Below are positions 11,401 to 24,342 of a stretch of 64,000 nucleotides of DNA, piece by piece. The position numbers and the translations under genes were made by a program. The stretch lies in assembly GCA_030704615.1 (NCBI GenBank), contig CM060734.1, forward strand, positions 57,428,042-57,492,041, given 5' to 3'. The stretch's first letter is position 1. The number at the start of each line of letters is the position of its first letter. This stretch comes from Takakia lepidozioides (lineage: Eukaryota > Streptophyta > Takakiopsida > Takakiales > Takakiaceae). The notes beneath the pieces are model-generated. The model made no database searches and had not been told where the DNA came from. It saw only the letters and a program-made list of their open reading frames with translations.

Positions 11401-13116
11401 CACACTTCCTCTCGGCGTCCTTGCTGCTACCACCAATATGGTACACCCACTAGGAATTGAGGAGCTGCACACTGGATCCTCCCTCAAATGAGAACATTAA
11501 CTTTACCTCAGCAATGGGTGTGATGATCACTTGTTTGTTACTGAGAAAGTTTGTCCCACAGTACACCATGTGAACATTGTCACCTTGATAGTTCACTTAT
11601 CAGCTTGTACTCTAAAATGTATGGTTTGCTTGTGCTCATGTAAATACTGATGAAAACAGAACACATGCTGCCAAGTGACACTCCATCTGTAACTATAACA
11701 CCTAATCTTCTTTTCTGGAGGGGCAAGCTGCTAAGACGGGAGTTTGGTTGCATTCTTGGTGACGCAGTCTACAGGAATTGGTCCACTGTGTGATGTGCTG
11801 ATGGGCTATCTACTTCCACGCTACCCGATTGCAAATGTATGTTTTCGCATGTATTCTTCCGAGGGTGTTGCCCAAGGCCTTGCCTTCTTGCGTGATCTCA
11901 AGCTTGGCCACTACATGAAGATTCCCCCTCGCCAACTGCTCACTGTACAGGTACATGCAAAATCCTTTAAGATATTGCCAACACTGTGAGGAGATGGCCC
12001 AGATCAAGATAATTGGTGGTCAAGGATTGGCACAATAACAGGACCCACTCAATGCATAATATGCTGTGCAGGTGGCAGGATCTTTGTTTGGGGGAGTCGT
12101 CAACTTGGCATGTGCCTACTGGTTGTTTGACAGCGTGGGCGATATTTGCATAGAATCAGGGAGATGGTCATGCCCCTCAATGACTAAGAGCTTCTCTGTC
12201 ACTATACTGTGGGGTCTTATTGGCTCCAAGAGATTAATAGGCTCAGAGGGGGAGTACAAACAATTGAATTGGTACTTTCTGGCTGGTGCCCTTGCCCCCA
12301 TACCATTTTGGGCCCTTGCTAAAGTCTCCAAAGTTTTCAAAGTGAGTTTATGCAAGTCCCCCCTCTCATTGTGGTACATAAGTGCTTTGAGCTACATTAC
12401 TTTGTTTGATAGTGTTGATTGGTGATGACGTTGACTGTCAATTGTTTGCAACTCCTCTTGCAATTTTGATATCATGACAAGGAAGCATTCAGGTGATGGA
12501 AAATCTGTTGCTATGGCTCTGAAATTCATACCTGATACAAGTTACAATACACCAGGAAAAATGTTGATAATGCTCTCTCGCTGGAATGACTTTACAAGAC
12601 TTTTAGTCCAATTTGACAGACCTGTGATACCAGAACCTTTCATCTGTTAATGGCCATTGCATGAGTGGTGGTAGCATGAGTGTAGCTTCCCATTGAGCTG
12701 TGCCTGAATGCCAAATCCAGAAATCACTTCATGATAGTGACTTGGAGTGCCTTGTGCAGGGTTATCTGAGGGCTGTTAACACCCCAGTGATACTGGGCGC
12801 TGCAACCCAATGGCCCCAAGCCCAAGCTGTTACATTCAACTCTTGGTTCTTGACAGGGGCTGTGTTCAACCACTTGGTGTTCAAGTATCAGGTACACTGG
12901 TGGCAGCGCTATAACTATATATTGTCGGCTGCTATTGACACAGGCATTGCATTTGCTGGGCCCCTGATTTTCCTTACACTACTGTATTTCAACAAAGATG
13001 GGCCAAGGTGGTGGGGCAATCCTAAGACGTATCTGGACCATTGTCCACTGTCCTACTGCCCAACTGCCAAAGGGATCAATGTCACGCGTCAATATCCATT
13101 CTGCCCTGTGTTTTAA
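8276..13116 (+). CDS. Oligopeptide transporter (OPT family), 11 visible exons
   Basis: Proton-coupled peptide/metal-chelate transporter of the plant PT/OPT clade, a multi-pass membrane protein. Exons fitted by GT-AG borders and frame: 8276-8548, 8747-8857, 9212-9282, 9617-9669, 9915-10093, 10310-10548, 10806-10986, 11214-11440, 11768-11950, 12072-12341, 12760-13116, about 714 codons. Family landmarks in order: [106 protein letters not shown], and the C-terminal [11 protein letters not shown]. Plant members are about 720-760 residues, so this is near full length. Two gaps remain: the N-terminal start exon (an in-frame stop lies just before the acceptor at 8275), and about a dozen residues between exons 2 and 3, where the phases do not join, so a small exon is missed. 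No internal stop is seen. It could be functional. Confidence 0.88.
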
Positions 13117-13173
13117 TTAACAACTTTAAGTGCACTATAGAAACCGCTCTCTGCAAAAACTCTATTGATCAAA

Positions 13174-13541
13174 CACTCTATTGATGTCCATGTTCATTTC
13201 CTGATTCACTGTCCGGGGTTCTCTCACCAGAGAGACGCTCTCCTCAAATCTATCAAGGGAATTGTGCCTGCACCTCTGTTTACCAACTTTGAAAGTCTCG
13301 AGGCTGAGCCAAAAGCCCAGTCCTTCTGCGGCCTAGTTATTGGGCAAACCAAACACAGCAGATTGATGCTTGTGTGAAGGGATTTCTAGGGAAAACCCGG
13401 ATCAATGTTTTATACCAAGGTAAGTCTTACTACCAACGTCAGCCCCTGACAGAGGTAGGTTCTGGCCCTTTGTGTTCCGCTCAAACTGGGCGTGGGGTCA
13501 ATGGCCACAAGGCTACAGCAAACAACGTCTTATGAGTACAT
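13174..13541 (+). mobile_element. 5'-truncated LINE tail with 13-bp target site duplication
   Basis: The insert is flanked by perfect direct repeats TCTATTGATCAAA (13161-13173 and 13542-13554). It encodes the very end of a LINE reverse-transcriptase ORF, with HFLIHCPGFSHQRDALLKSI matching the minus-strand ORF at 42927-43631. Further on it matches the same 3' end down to ACAACGTCTTATGAGTAC. The frame is broken after about 65 residues. A 3'-end fragment with a long target duplication is the classic result of target-primed reverse transcription. It lies 57 bases after the OPT stop, probably in its 3' UTR. Confidence 0.85.
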
Positions 13542-13554
13542 TCTATTGATCAAA

Positions 13555-15067
13555 TGGTGTAACCTTAGATACTGAGACACTAAGACCGCTTTAGGGGTCC
13601 ATGAAGAGCCGGTATAGGTTTATTAATGGTCAGCAGGGCCCTGTAAACACCTCTCTACATGAGCTACTGACATTTACAATTGATGTGAGAAAGGTCCTTT
13701 TGTGCAAGATTTTAACCATAGCCTCCGTAACATAACCTTTTTAAAGATTAGATTTACTTGGATGATGATATGTACCCAAAATAAGATGAAGTTACTTTAG
13801 CATCCAGTGAATTTCCAGAGCCCTACTGCTCAACATACAGGCCATCGAGGGCCCAATGGACAGTCAGAAGGCACATGTTGAAGGATTGAACCCAGGATCA
13901 CCTAGGTTATGCACATGCAAGGCTCAAACACCCAACCACTGGGCTACCTGCCCAAGTGTGATTTATACCCAGTTCCTAAAAGCCCAAATGTGACCAAAGG
14001 AATCTAAACACCAAAGTTCTAGGATGAAGGAGAAGGATACTCCAGTTCATGGGTTCCCATCATCACAATCTTTTCTCTAGATTATCTCTCTCACTCCTCT
14101 CAAGCCATGTTCCCTAGACAAAGATTAAAACACATGAACCAACATTGGCTGAATCTAGTTCACAATTAGTGAATCATCTTCTATGTGTAAAGATGAACAA
14201 GTAATTGCAGAATCTTCCAATCTAAGTAGTCAGATGCAGGGCCATCTTGGGAGATCTGGGATGAGAGTAGAATCCGCTGCTACCCATTCTTACTAGTTGG
14301 ATGACAGTCTTCCACCAGTTGGGATATTGTACATAATGTACATTGACAATGACGCTATTCTCTAAGCGCAAATTATGAATACAAATGGTTCATTGTTTTT
14401 TATTCATTTCATGTCAAAGCGACGGACATCATGGCTGTGCTCTGTGTTCTTTGTGTACTCTTTGTTCGGTTTTGGAATTCATTACTCCTGTCGATATGAG
14501 AGGTATCACCACGGGAGATCTCCCCTACTTGACTATGTGCATGTTTTGGTTTCGTCATCACACCCGTCAGACTCTTTTAGACTAGAGAGCGTGAAGCCAT
14601 AAGAGAATGAGGGGTCTGACAGGAACAAGAGCACAAATAGAAAGGCATAGAAAGGCAAAGAGGACGGGAGGTCTCCCGTCCAAAGAGACTGAATTAGCCT
14701 ATATGCCACTGCCATCACACATACACCATTCTAATTCTCATTCAACAACTGATTTACTGTTTGTACATAATTATTTTAAATTTGAACTCGGAAGAACCAT
14801 GTCACCACATACAAATCTGAACAAGTCCCCTCAACCCAACCAACTCTGATGTCTGCCTTAAATGTTCTTTGCATTCTCCATAGCCGTACAAGCAACCTCA
14901 CTGGTTTGAGGACATCATACAGCTGCGAACCACCCACCTTCCAAATGGATGTAGACCTAAAAGGTGCAGACAAATCCTCCTTCAGCCTTTAGGAGACGGA
15001 AAACTTGGACTGGATTCTGTGTTGCATGGCTATTGCTAAATTCTATCTACTTGTAGCAAACAGCACA
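13555..15067. other. Intergenic spacer with a SINE; no gene seen
   Basis: Apart from the tRNA-like SINE at 13875-13952 I see no protein-like frame. The reading frames at 14375-14602 overlap one another with compositions typical of chance, and no domain is recognisable. Confidence 0.5.
13875..13952 (-). repeat. tRNA-derived SINE head, copy 3
   Basis: Minus strand from 13952: GGCAGGTAGCCCAGTGGTTG includes a good box A (TAGCCCAGTGG). About 40 bases on, the box B GGGTTCAATCC lies near 13884-13894. It resembles the heads at 6019-6084 and 6780-6840. No closed acceptor stem is visible, so a functional tRNA is unlikely. Confidence 0.6.
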
Positions 15068-18000
15068 TCAAAAGTCAGCATGGTACACACAAACTAACTC
15101 CGGGTGGGAAATAGGAGCTCGACAGAGGGGGCACTCTGGCTTTTCATTACACCATTCTGCCACACAAGTCCTGCACCATAACACACATACTTGTAACCCA
15201 AGACTTGATAACTGTTCCCCATTGGGGGCTGGCTATGAAATCACTTCCAGTGTAAGCACAAGAAATTCCACAAGAAATTCCAAGCTTGCTGGCGCAAATA
15301 AGAAACTTCAGGCACATAGATAAGAGTTCAAGAAAGTTCTGCCCATGACTGAGGAAGCCACAAAGGCAAACAGTAATGGTTTGTTCAGAGAGCTAAGAGA
15401 TCTACATCACTGACCAGCAGAAGACATGACCACAAGGTGTTGCTGTGGGATGTTGCCGAGGGCTCAAACAAAGAGGACATTTGCTTGATCCGACAGCCTG
15501 GAGACACATCATAACAACACAAACCCATATCACAGAACCCAGTAAAAATCTACGAAACACCAGCACTCTTAAGCATTTGCTGTTCCTAGGCAAGTGCTTG
15601 GTCAGCTCCAAAGTTACATGAGCAGCTTGACTATGATGCGTGTACTTTTTTGTTATTTAGAGAGAGACAACAGAAAGGTACTTCACCATAAGAACAATGG
15701 CTTCAAAGGAAAACAAACCTCAATCTCTGATGATTCCCAGTCATTAAGCTGCACTTTTGGCTCCTTCTCAGTTACCCTATTGCCATCTTCATTCAAAAAC
15801 AAGATTCCTTGTTGATCTGCCAACCCATACCCACCTCAAGTCGTCAAAGATATGAACTCTCCCCTCCAGATCACCAACAGCTTACCCTATCCATATGCAG
15901 GGGAAATGAGGTGAGCAAGGAGATCCTTCTGTACCTGTCCCGGAGGATCCTACCAGCAAGGACAGAGAGCAGATGGTAGACATGGACACAGTTGATAGAG
16001 AGGGGGGTAGAGAAGCCACCTGGGGTACTGAAAGAAGAATCTAATGAGCGCCTGCGCATGGAGGATGACAGGGCAGGAAGGATGCTGCGGCGAAACCAAT
16101 CCCCCCCAACGATACTGAGCTGTATCAACAGAAATATGCCCAGCATATGGTACCTGCCCATGAACAAGCATCACCATCTGTCAAAATGCAGAAATAGGAC
16201 ATGGTCCAACCCACCATAACAGCACATAATGCCATTTTGGGAGTACATATGTTGACATGACTGGACTAAAAGCTTGCAAGGACAAGATTGCGCTCCATAT
16301 AGCAGTCTGTACACCATTCTCTGATTTCAAACAGTCACCAAGCTACAAAACAGACTGGATTTGGTATAAGGATGACCTAGGCCTTTGCTGAGCTGGTTTG
16401 CCCAAAAATATGTAACGAATGCCTGCCGCACGCTTTGCCAGGTGATAGTGCACCCCTGCATCACCCATGATAGTATTTTGTCAACTTCCAAGTTAATACA
16501 TGTACATTGCTGCTATGGTTCCTGCAACCATGTCGATGCATGTCAAGTCAGATCAACAACAGCGAGCCATGATCATGTGCCCCAGAAAATAGCTTCACAT
16601 CTATCCTGCACTTTGTCATAGTAAGAACTTTGCGAAATCTTTCCACCACCCTTCCAGAAATAATCTTTACATCATGAACCTTCACATCATCATCTTCATT
16701 TGTTTGGTCCACACAGGTTCATAAAGCATCAAACCACTGGATTCGCATAAACAAGATGCAGAGTTAGCCTCAATGGATCACAGTGCCTACACCCACCAAA
16801 GCAAAAGAAGCAAGCAGACCTTCAAAGTAGAACAGCATGAGATGGGCGCGTACAACCAGCGACAAATCTTCCCGCAAAGATGGCAGCACCTGAATTCACA
16901 GCCAAGGGTCCATTTCTAAAAATCTCCTCTCTCTTGCCCTCCCTTGCATTTACGACCATCACACTCATTGCACCCTCTCCCCATTTCCACACAAGGTACT
17001 CCCTCGTAAGTCAGATAGAAAAGTCCACTATAGTAGATACAAATGAGGACAACTAGGTTCAACATTTAAATCAGCAAGCCGTTACAGAAACTGTCACTGC
17101 CCCAAGCAAATCCCAACAAGGAAACGAAAAGCATGCACCCCCACCAAAATATACGACAGGATTATGTCTCATGTGCTAAGCAGCCCAACTTCCACCTCCA
17201 GTTGGGTACTTACAGCCGACCAGCGTTGTAGCACTGTGTTCCATCCTTGGCGCATTCTCTGCACCAACAAAGCCCTGGAGAAGCCATGCCTTCTGTCACT
17301 GCTTCCTGCCATGGCTCTGTTCTCCCCTGCCATGCTCGACTCGGCCCCCATATAACCTCTATCTGCATTGGTTTCACTAGAAATTCCTCCCAAGTTGTTT
17401 CCCCTCACAGACTGTAGCTCCTCCTGCATTGCAAGTGACACGCCTCGTGCTGCTGCCCTGGCACTGCTCACACATGACATGTTACACACTCCAGCATTAC
17501 TCATGTTGATTGCATACCTCAAAGCATGTCACACAATCTGCATGGCCGGCTGAAGTTGCACATATCTCTGCATTTGCTCTGCAAGTTCTCTTTAAAAGAT
17601 GAAAGGCGTTGATATGCACCTGAGGCGTTCAGTCAGGTAAGGCAGTACAGTTTGGAAGAACACGAGTACCATCCTTCGAGCTGGTGTGGCAGGAAGTCTT
17701 GAATCCCTCACCACCTGCTACATGAGAGTCCGGCATCAAAACTGTGTATGCTCAAATGTACCCAGCCACAGCTGCCTTGCTCCTACTATATTTTGTAGAT
17801 TCAGAAACCAAAACATCTCATTGCAGCGGGAAACCTGACTAGTGACAACCTCCCCTATCTCACTTTACAGTTAAATTTGCACTACTACATATGACAAGGT
17901 AAGGTCAACCATGAGCACGAACCTGAGATATGTCACAGTACTCTTCTCCAAGGGTCTGGAGGCCCGACCCAGTTGTTAACAAATAGTAGAGGACACGGCC

Positions 18001-18815
18001 TGCCAGTTTTGTCTGCAATAGCGTAGCATCCATTAGTATGTTGATGAAATTGAGCACATCTTTCTGAAGTGCTGGATTACTCTAGTAGTACAAAGAGAAC
18101 TAAGAGGAAATTCGACATGACAGCAGCATACCTCGTTCTGGTATGGCACAGCCATGCGCATCCCTGTCCCCAAATAGCACAAATTATCAGGCTCCATTCC
18201 ACATCTCCAAGCAGCAACTACATGTTTTGATATTTCCTCAAATGTTTCCTTCCAACTCACAGGACCCTAGAGTAAGATGAAATAATTCTGGTTGCTCTGT
18301 AAACCTGAAGGTCTAAGGCCAACCTGAAATCCATGAACTAGAAGACTGTGAACCATAAAAGTAGATGCCTCCTATCTCACTATCAATTGATTCGACCCAA
18401 CATCCGGGAACGGGAACAATTCAGTTTCCCAACTGCTGAGACGATAAATCCTAATCTAAACCCTAACCCTTAGCTGATCACAAACGTGCTACGTTGGCTG
18501 AGCACAAGCTTGTCGTCTAAATTTCATTTCTTGCGGGTAAATCTCCAAGCAACAGATCAAAGGAGGGAGCAGAAAACTGCACACAGCCTAATCAGACCAG
18601 TGATCTTGCCACGGATGGGAAAACAAACTTGGATCATAGAGATCAAACTGACCAAAAGCATGGCGAAAGGCTTCGTGGCAGGCATCGCAAACGAGAGATA
18701 CATACTGCTCATCTTTTTCAGCTGCGCGCATCACTTCGGGTTGCGCTGCTCCTGCGAACCCCTGCACGCGCACAGCAATCCTGCTGTCTGCATGCTCCCG
18801 CTGCTCCTCCTCCAT
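15068..18815 (-). CDS. PEX10: Peroxisome biogenesis factor 10, RING-type E3 ubiquitin ligase (PEX10)
   Basis: Integral peroxisomal membrane protein of the PEX2/PEX10/PEX12 ubiquitin-ligase complex that recycles the import receptor PEX5. Eleven exons (minus): 18653-18815, 18132-18163, 17923-18012, 17620-17714, 17214-17517, 16820-16889, 16377-16455, 16020-16153, 15719-15816, 15415-15497, 15068-15170. They join in frame with no stop and total 1251 nt (416 aa), close to plant PEX10 (about 380-400). Landmarks: [17 protein letters not shown] near the N-terminus, [71 protein letters not shown], then the C-terminal C3HC4 RING ([20 protein letters not shown] and [16 protein letters not shown]). The start is the ATG in MEEEQRE, the first Met of the exon. 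Exon 5 holds a low-similarity Ser/Gly-rich insert of about 60 residues. The tail LVCVYHADF is typical of the family. Confidence 0.95.
18458..18470. promoter_or_regulatory. Telo-box-like motif in PEX10 intron 1
   Basis: AAACCCTAACCCT lies in the first intron of PEX10, near its 5' end. Telo-boxes (AAACCCTA) near transcription starts are common in plant housekeeping genes. A role here is inference only. Confidence 0.3.
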
Positions 18816-21557
18816 TCTCACCCTCCACCTCCTCCTCGCCTGCCTTGCCTCCCTCTCATCTGCACTGCCCTGCCACCAGAGACACTCCGGCCACCCTCAG
18901 TTACTTGTTACGATCAAAAATCAAACTTTACTAAGTATCGACCAACACAAGACTACCAACAGAGCGTTTGATTATTGATGGATGGTACTGTAATGTCAGC
19001 ATTGGCTTCTATGGTTCGTGTCACCCCCTTGTATTGTGTAACTCCTCTTAGACCATTTTATACTTAGCCAAAATTTTCTCTGTGTCAGGTATGTGGAGAC
19101 TGGTGATGGCAGCAAGCACGAGTTCAAAGCTGGAGACGTCTTGCACCCCCCAAATCAACAATCCTAATCATTTCTAAGGAGCATACATTACGTATCCACG
19201 CTCTCTGCCGAGAACAACTTCAATTTCAGGCAGGGGTCAAGATTGCAACAATTGGATGTAGTGAAGTGTTCGAAGTGCACTTCTTGCGATGTGACTTGTA
19301 CCATCGGCTGTCCTTCAGCTACTTGTGTATCTGAGGGTAGAGAGCAGATGCCAACGAAGTCAGATACCAAATGCTTGTGCAGGGACTTGAACCAGGAAAA
19401 ACCTGTTATGCACTGTGACCTCTGAAGATGGAGGTGGAAGATTCATTGTGATATATTGCGAAAAGAGAAATATCACTAAGAGCCTACTGGAATTGAGGAG
19501 ATTATTTCCAGTAGGAGAGTATGGATTATGAGTATACAGAGGGTGCATTGTGTGTAGTGTGCATACACCATGCATTTATCCAGAGGGAATCTCAAATCTC
19601 TCAAAACCCACAGAACACTTTGGTTCCCAACTGGGTTGGGACTTACGCCGAATTTTGCGGTTACTGGAGGTGTTATTCCAGCTTTCAGGATTCATGCAGC
19701 CCATTTTTGAATGGGGTTGGACAAGATGTGTGGTTTTAGTTTTATCCACAGTAAGGTTTTAACTTTGTGAAGCCACAGAACTTTTTATCGAGTCCTCTCT
19801 CATCTCATTAGTTCACTGTTACTTGGCTCATGAAACAGCTTACTTTTCCATTTCACCATACATATACACACCAAATTTGAAGATGAAGATGAAGGTGAAG
19901 GTGAACCAAGATAAACAGCCTTGTTGTGATATCTTCATCTGTCATGATATGAAGCTTTCCTACTGGGACGCAAGGATTTGAGAGGCAATGTCATTTGTCA
20001 AAGTTCACAGAATCTGTTTCATTTCCAGCAGGTCATGGGCGGGGTTATCATGTTTGAAATCAGCATCTGTACTTTCATGGAGTTTCCTCTTCCACTAATT
20101 GTGTTTCACTTGAATTTGACAGACATGAATGTGTTTGGTCTGGAGACACTTGCAGACAGCCTTGCTTTCATTAGCTATTAGAGTCAATGGGGGTTGGTGC
20201 AAGTTGTTGCTTGATCAAGGCAACTCCCCATCCTTAGTGAGGGTTGGGATTGCAATTTGCACCAGTTGTGATAGTCTACATTTGAGCTGGGTCTAGTGTC
20301 AGTGTTTAGTCGGTCATTGCATTTACATAGATATGCCGTTCTCACTCAGTTATCCAAAGAGCTGTTTTTGTTGCATGAATATTTGGAAGTTGCCATACTT
20401 TTGTGACTGTATGCCCTCATATTTGAATAACAACTCTCACCTCCATGAAACAGGCTGGAGGAGAGGGGAATGCATTGGCAGTCTGTCTCTGGCAAGACTT
20501 GCATCTTTGTTAAGACTTGGTCAAAGTTTTCTTAGATCCACCTGGGTGTCATACAGACTTGATTCGGGTAGTTGATGGCTAGACTGTCTGTATATATTGA
20601 GAAGCGGCCTCATTTGCTTCTCCATGCATTTCACTAAAGTCAAGAATATATCTGAAGGAACCCTTGTTTCAGTACCGAAGGTTGGAAGGCCTCTCAAGAC
20701 TGTGCTTGTTGCTCCAGGTTGTACTTAAATCCACTGTTCAGAAAAGCTTCTGTTCGTGATCAGTCTCTGGCTTAGGAGTGGGTCACCTTGCAGGTCATGG
20801 GTCAATGTTGAGTTGTTGTTTGTCATTGTTAAGGTCTCGGACCCAGTACCTTCACCCAAGGGTACCCAAATCTCCTGACTTCATAAAAAATGTGTATCTG
20901 TTATGGACGTTCTGGTCAGTGACCAAGAGAAAGGGCGGTACCTGAATGGACCCACCAGATAATCAAACTTCAAACTGAAGTGACACATGTAATCTCACAT
21001 TGATGTTTCTGTAACAACTCCTTTCTACAAAAGCGTGTCTCAGGTTTTTGATGAGGGATCTTGTAGTAGTAATAGTTTGCGATAAAGGCGTATGGTCCAA
21101 GATGGGTTTTGCCAAAGTTTGTTATTTAGGAGGTATTCCAACAATTCCTTTTCTCACAGATGGGCATTAAAATTCAGAGAGGTCTGAACAAGCAAGGCTT
21201 TGGGAAGAAAGCAAATGAAGATTTCAAAAACTGGAGAGTGAACCAAAAACCTGGAATCCAGGAGAAGATGGGGCAAAGCTCACATGATCACATAGATAAT
21301 ACCTCTTTTCAATCCCGCTTAGTGGATCAAAACAGGAAGACCTCCTTCAACTTCATTTGACAGGGCCAGCCATACTGCTGGAGCAAGCCTCCTGGTATGG
21401 GGTGACCCCTAATTTACAGTCCTGGCACCCCTCATTCATATCCCCACTTTTCTATTCCCTTGAAATGGGAGCCAGTGTCAACTTACAAGGCCGGGGTCGG
21501 AGAATGTCACTGCCCACATCATGCCTGCAAATGACGATGAGAAAATGGATTTGAGGA
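18816..21557. other. Spacer between PEX10 and Pelota; one possible exon fragment
   Basis: No complete gene is seen. At about 19090-19160 (+), just after a possible splice acceptor (TGTGTCAG), the frame YVETGDGSKHEFKAGDVL resembles a strand-turn segment of a cupin-fold protein. Nothing upstream or downstream extends the match, so it is at most an exon relic. The frame at 21160-21360 (+) has basic composition but no recognised domain. Confidence 0.35.
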
Positions 21558-22694
21558 TTACAGCTCCATATCCTCCACGTCTGGCAAGGGGAACCGCAGA
21601 ATAGCTGCAATGCCTGATAATTGCCCTAATTGCTCTCCAGAAACATGCATCGACGAGAAAACGTGCACATCACCACCTGCTTCTTTCACTGACTCTACTA
21701 GATCTACATAATTGCGTCTTGTTGGAATATCTGAGCTTCTGAAAAGTTCATCGGTGATGAGGAGTGTCTGTATGGCAAGACGCTCATGTGCAGCTTTGAC
21801 ATGCCCCGGCCCATAGAATGCCCGTGCGGAGTCATTGGTAAGCATGCTGTAGAAATCTTGCATAACTTTCACCTCCTTGGCTGCTTTTGTGTCCTTGATC
21901 TTTGCCATGACCTCAGGGGCACTCAGCACTTCCTTCAACGCATGCTTGTACCCAGACGACGCATGTGTACGAATAATTTTAGACTTGTTCTCTATTATGC
22001 CTCGTAAATCTCGCCGCGAGGCTTCTAGCATCATGTATGCATAGAACTGCTCCTGAGTGAACCCCGGACTGGCAATCACGAGGCATCGCACCACACCAAA
22101 ATCTACATGCCGCAACAATGCCTGCAGGACGTTCTCAAAGAATTTTGTCAAGGCCTTGTCATAACCTGCGATCGCAGGGCCACGCTTACGAGGAATTGAC
22201 GTCTCAATCCGGGCCTTCACAGTTGTCACACTCTGCCCAACAAGACAAATGTGTGCCAGCCCCTCTTGCATCATGACCGCCACCAAATCAGCACTCGCTG
22301 CCGCATCGCAGGCCTGCTTCAGGTAATCGATCGCCATGGCATCCCACAGTACCTTGGTCAACACAAATGGCCGCTGCTGGTCGAGCTCCATAGTATGATA
22401 AGCTCCAAGCCGCACATGCTCACTCTCAGCCCTGTTCTTCCCGCGCACGCGCAGGACAGATGCCACCTTATCATATTCCACACTCTCAACCTCCACCTCC
22501 AGCTTCAGTCGGATGCGCTCGGCATCCCCACCTCCGGATGCTGTCTCCCTCATCACTTTCCTCACGGTCACTGCAGACACACGGTCCCCAACAGCGACCA
22601 GATTGTAGACATGCCACATGTCCTCTGCCTCCTCCGGCAACAGCTTCACCGCTCCGGAGGCATCCTTGCTTATATCCTTTCGCAAAAGCTTCAT
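21558..22694 (-). CDS. PEL1: Pelota/Dom34 ribosome-rescue factor
   Basis: eRF1-like factor that, with the GTPase HBS1, releases stalled ribosomes in no-go and non-stop decay. A single open exon gives 378 residues when started at the Met of MKLLRKDI (codon at 22692-22694), the start used across the family. The frame is open 29 codons further upstream, but that part has no family similarity and is likely 5' UTR. Domain order: N-terminal Sm-like domain (residues 1-130, [14 protein letters not shown]), central domain (about 135-265, [17 protein letters not shown] and the [14 protein letters not shown] region), and C-terminal eL30-like domain (about 270-370, [19 protein letters not shown]). No GGQ motif is present, as expected for Pelota rather than eRF1. 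Family length is about 380-395. A partial copy lies at 30856-31157. Confidence 0.95.
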   Translation of the reverse strand: MKLLRKDISKDASGAVKLLPEEAEDMWHVYNLVAVGDRVSAVTVRKVMRETASGGGDAERIRLKLEVEVESVEYDKVASVLRVRGKNRAESEHVRLGAYHTMELDQQRPFVLTKVLWDAMAIDYLKQACDAAASADLVAVMMQEGLAHICLVGQSVTTVKARIETSIPRKRGPAIAGYDKALTKFFENVLQALLRHVDFGVVRCLVIASPGFTQEQFYAYMMLEASRRDLRGIIENKSKIIRTHASSGYKHALKEVLSAPEVMAKIKDTKAAKEVKVMQDFYSMLTNDSARAFYGPGHVKAAHERLAIQTLLITDELFRSSDIPTRRNYVDLVESVKEAGGDVHVFSSMHVSGEQLGQLSGIAAILRFPLPDVEDMEL

Positions 22695-23339
22695 TGCAAT
22701 TTCCTGTAGACAGGTCTGAGCCTTCGTTGTAACTCTGAATTGAACTTCATGAACGTGTTGAGCACATGTATCCAAGCTCAAGGTAAGGTTAGGAAGTGGA
22801 CATCATATATTCAAATTACTGCCCGAATCTTGCTCTTTTCATACCTCTGCATCGTATGTCCGCTCAGTAGGTTGGAAGGTATGCTCAGACGCAGTTTAGT
22901 GGTGTGGAGTAGGAAGCCATCGCCATAATCGTAGCAGCAGATTGTAGCTACACTATATACACAGGGAGACAAGGAGGAAAATATGAAGACGTTTGAAGGG
23001 AGCAAGCACAATTAGGGTTTTTGATGGATGAACAATTGTGACTGCTCTATTAACACTTTTTTTTTCACTTTTTCTTTTTTTGGTGGGGAAAAGGGACATT
23101 GGCATTGCCCCCACACTTCGGCGATTACGTGCACATCATGCAACCAAGAGCGGGTCCACTCGCATCCCACATGCCTCCGTCCTTGTCGCCTACTATCAAC
23201 ATGTTTCGGTTGCTTTGCAGAGAGCACAAGCCATATCTATTTTGCATCGGGCTGATGTGACTAGCTCCACGTCATCTCATCTTGCCTGTCTCCTTGCCTG
23301 ATCTCCTCCAGGCTGTTGGCTGGGAAGGTCGCTCTGCTT

Positions 23340-23450
23340 GAGTAGCTTACTATAGCTTCTGTTTTCGTCGCTGGTTGAGTAGCTTATTATAGCTTTTGTT
23401 TTCTTCTCTAGCTGAGTAGCTTACTATAGCTTTTTGTTTTCTTGTCTTGT
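23340..23450 (+). repeat. Three tandem copies of a 37-bp unit
   Basis: The block GAGTAGCTTACTATAGCTT starts at 23340, 23377 and 23414, each followed by a TGTTTTC-rich stretch. The period is 37 bases. It is non-coding, upstream of Pelota on its far side. A C-run follows at about 23461. Confidence 0.75.
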
Positions 23451-23459
23451 TTCTTGTTC

Positions 23460-24342
23460 GCCCCCCCCCCTTTTTGGGAACTTCTCATCATATGCCCGTT
23501 CACCCATTGTACATGTTGTAAATAAAGTCTTCCAGATTTCATCAACACTGTTCACTTATAGTATCTACCAATAAGTAAAGGAAAACAAAGGGGGAGGTTT
23601 AAATGTTTAGATGCCCACTGTTACTAACTCTGGTGCTGTTGAACAAAACATTTTTTTCATGGTCTTCAGGGCATGGGCATTGCTCTTAATCCAAAACTGG
23701 TTGGCCAAGAGGGAGGACAGAGAGACATATTAGTAGAGGAAGGCTTCGTACGGCCAGCGGCGTGCGTTGGGTAGCAGAGAATAGGCTGGTGATGGTTTGC
23801 ATAATACATAGAGGTGGAATATCATGCTGTGACTAACTAGCCTGACAACAACATCCATATTTCAGCTCCTGTTTCTTATTGAACCATCTCCTGAATTATG
23901 GCCAGGAGGCCTCTCATTAACGAGATTCCTTTTCCTTACTCTTTCTGGTCTTTGGAGGGGGTGCGCCATTCAGCTCATTCAGTTGTGTGAACTCAGGGTT
24001 GGTCTACATCGGATTGCCAAAGTTAGTGACAAGGACATCTGCAGTGCTATGACATTTTCTCTGCTAAAAGTAACCCAAAGCCAAGCTAGAGAAGTAAACA
24101 CAATCCAAAGCATGACATAAACCAGGATTGGAGTTCCCTCTAAGTTTGTCTCAAAATTTTCTCTCATACTCTCTATACACAGTCACCTCAGATATTGTCC
24201 TAAGAGATAAAACTACTGTTAGCCCAATGTTTAGCTACTAACTAGTCTCCTAACCAACCAAGGGATTAGGGCAAAAATGAGGACCTAGTCAGCTCTCCTG
24301 ACTCTGGATTCCAGACATAGTCAAGGATGCAAGACAGGCATC
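23460..24342. other. Spacer with no gene seen
   Basis: It opens with a long C-run and continues as mixed sequence with stops in every frame. It may include the 3' UTR of the minus-strand gene that ends near 24343. Confidence 0.4.

Noticed and set aside
22251-22732. Open frames on the plus strand of 90-152 codons
   Set aside because: They are antisense shadows of the Pelota gene.
22695-22781. A 29-residue N-terminal extension of Pelota
   Set aside because: The frame is open, but the family starts at MKLLRK and the extension has no similarity. It is probably 5' UTR.
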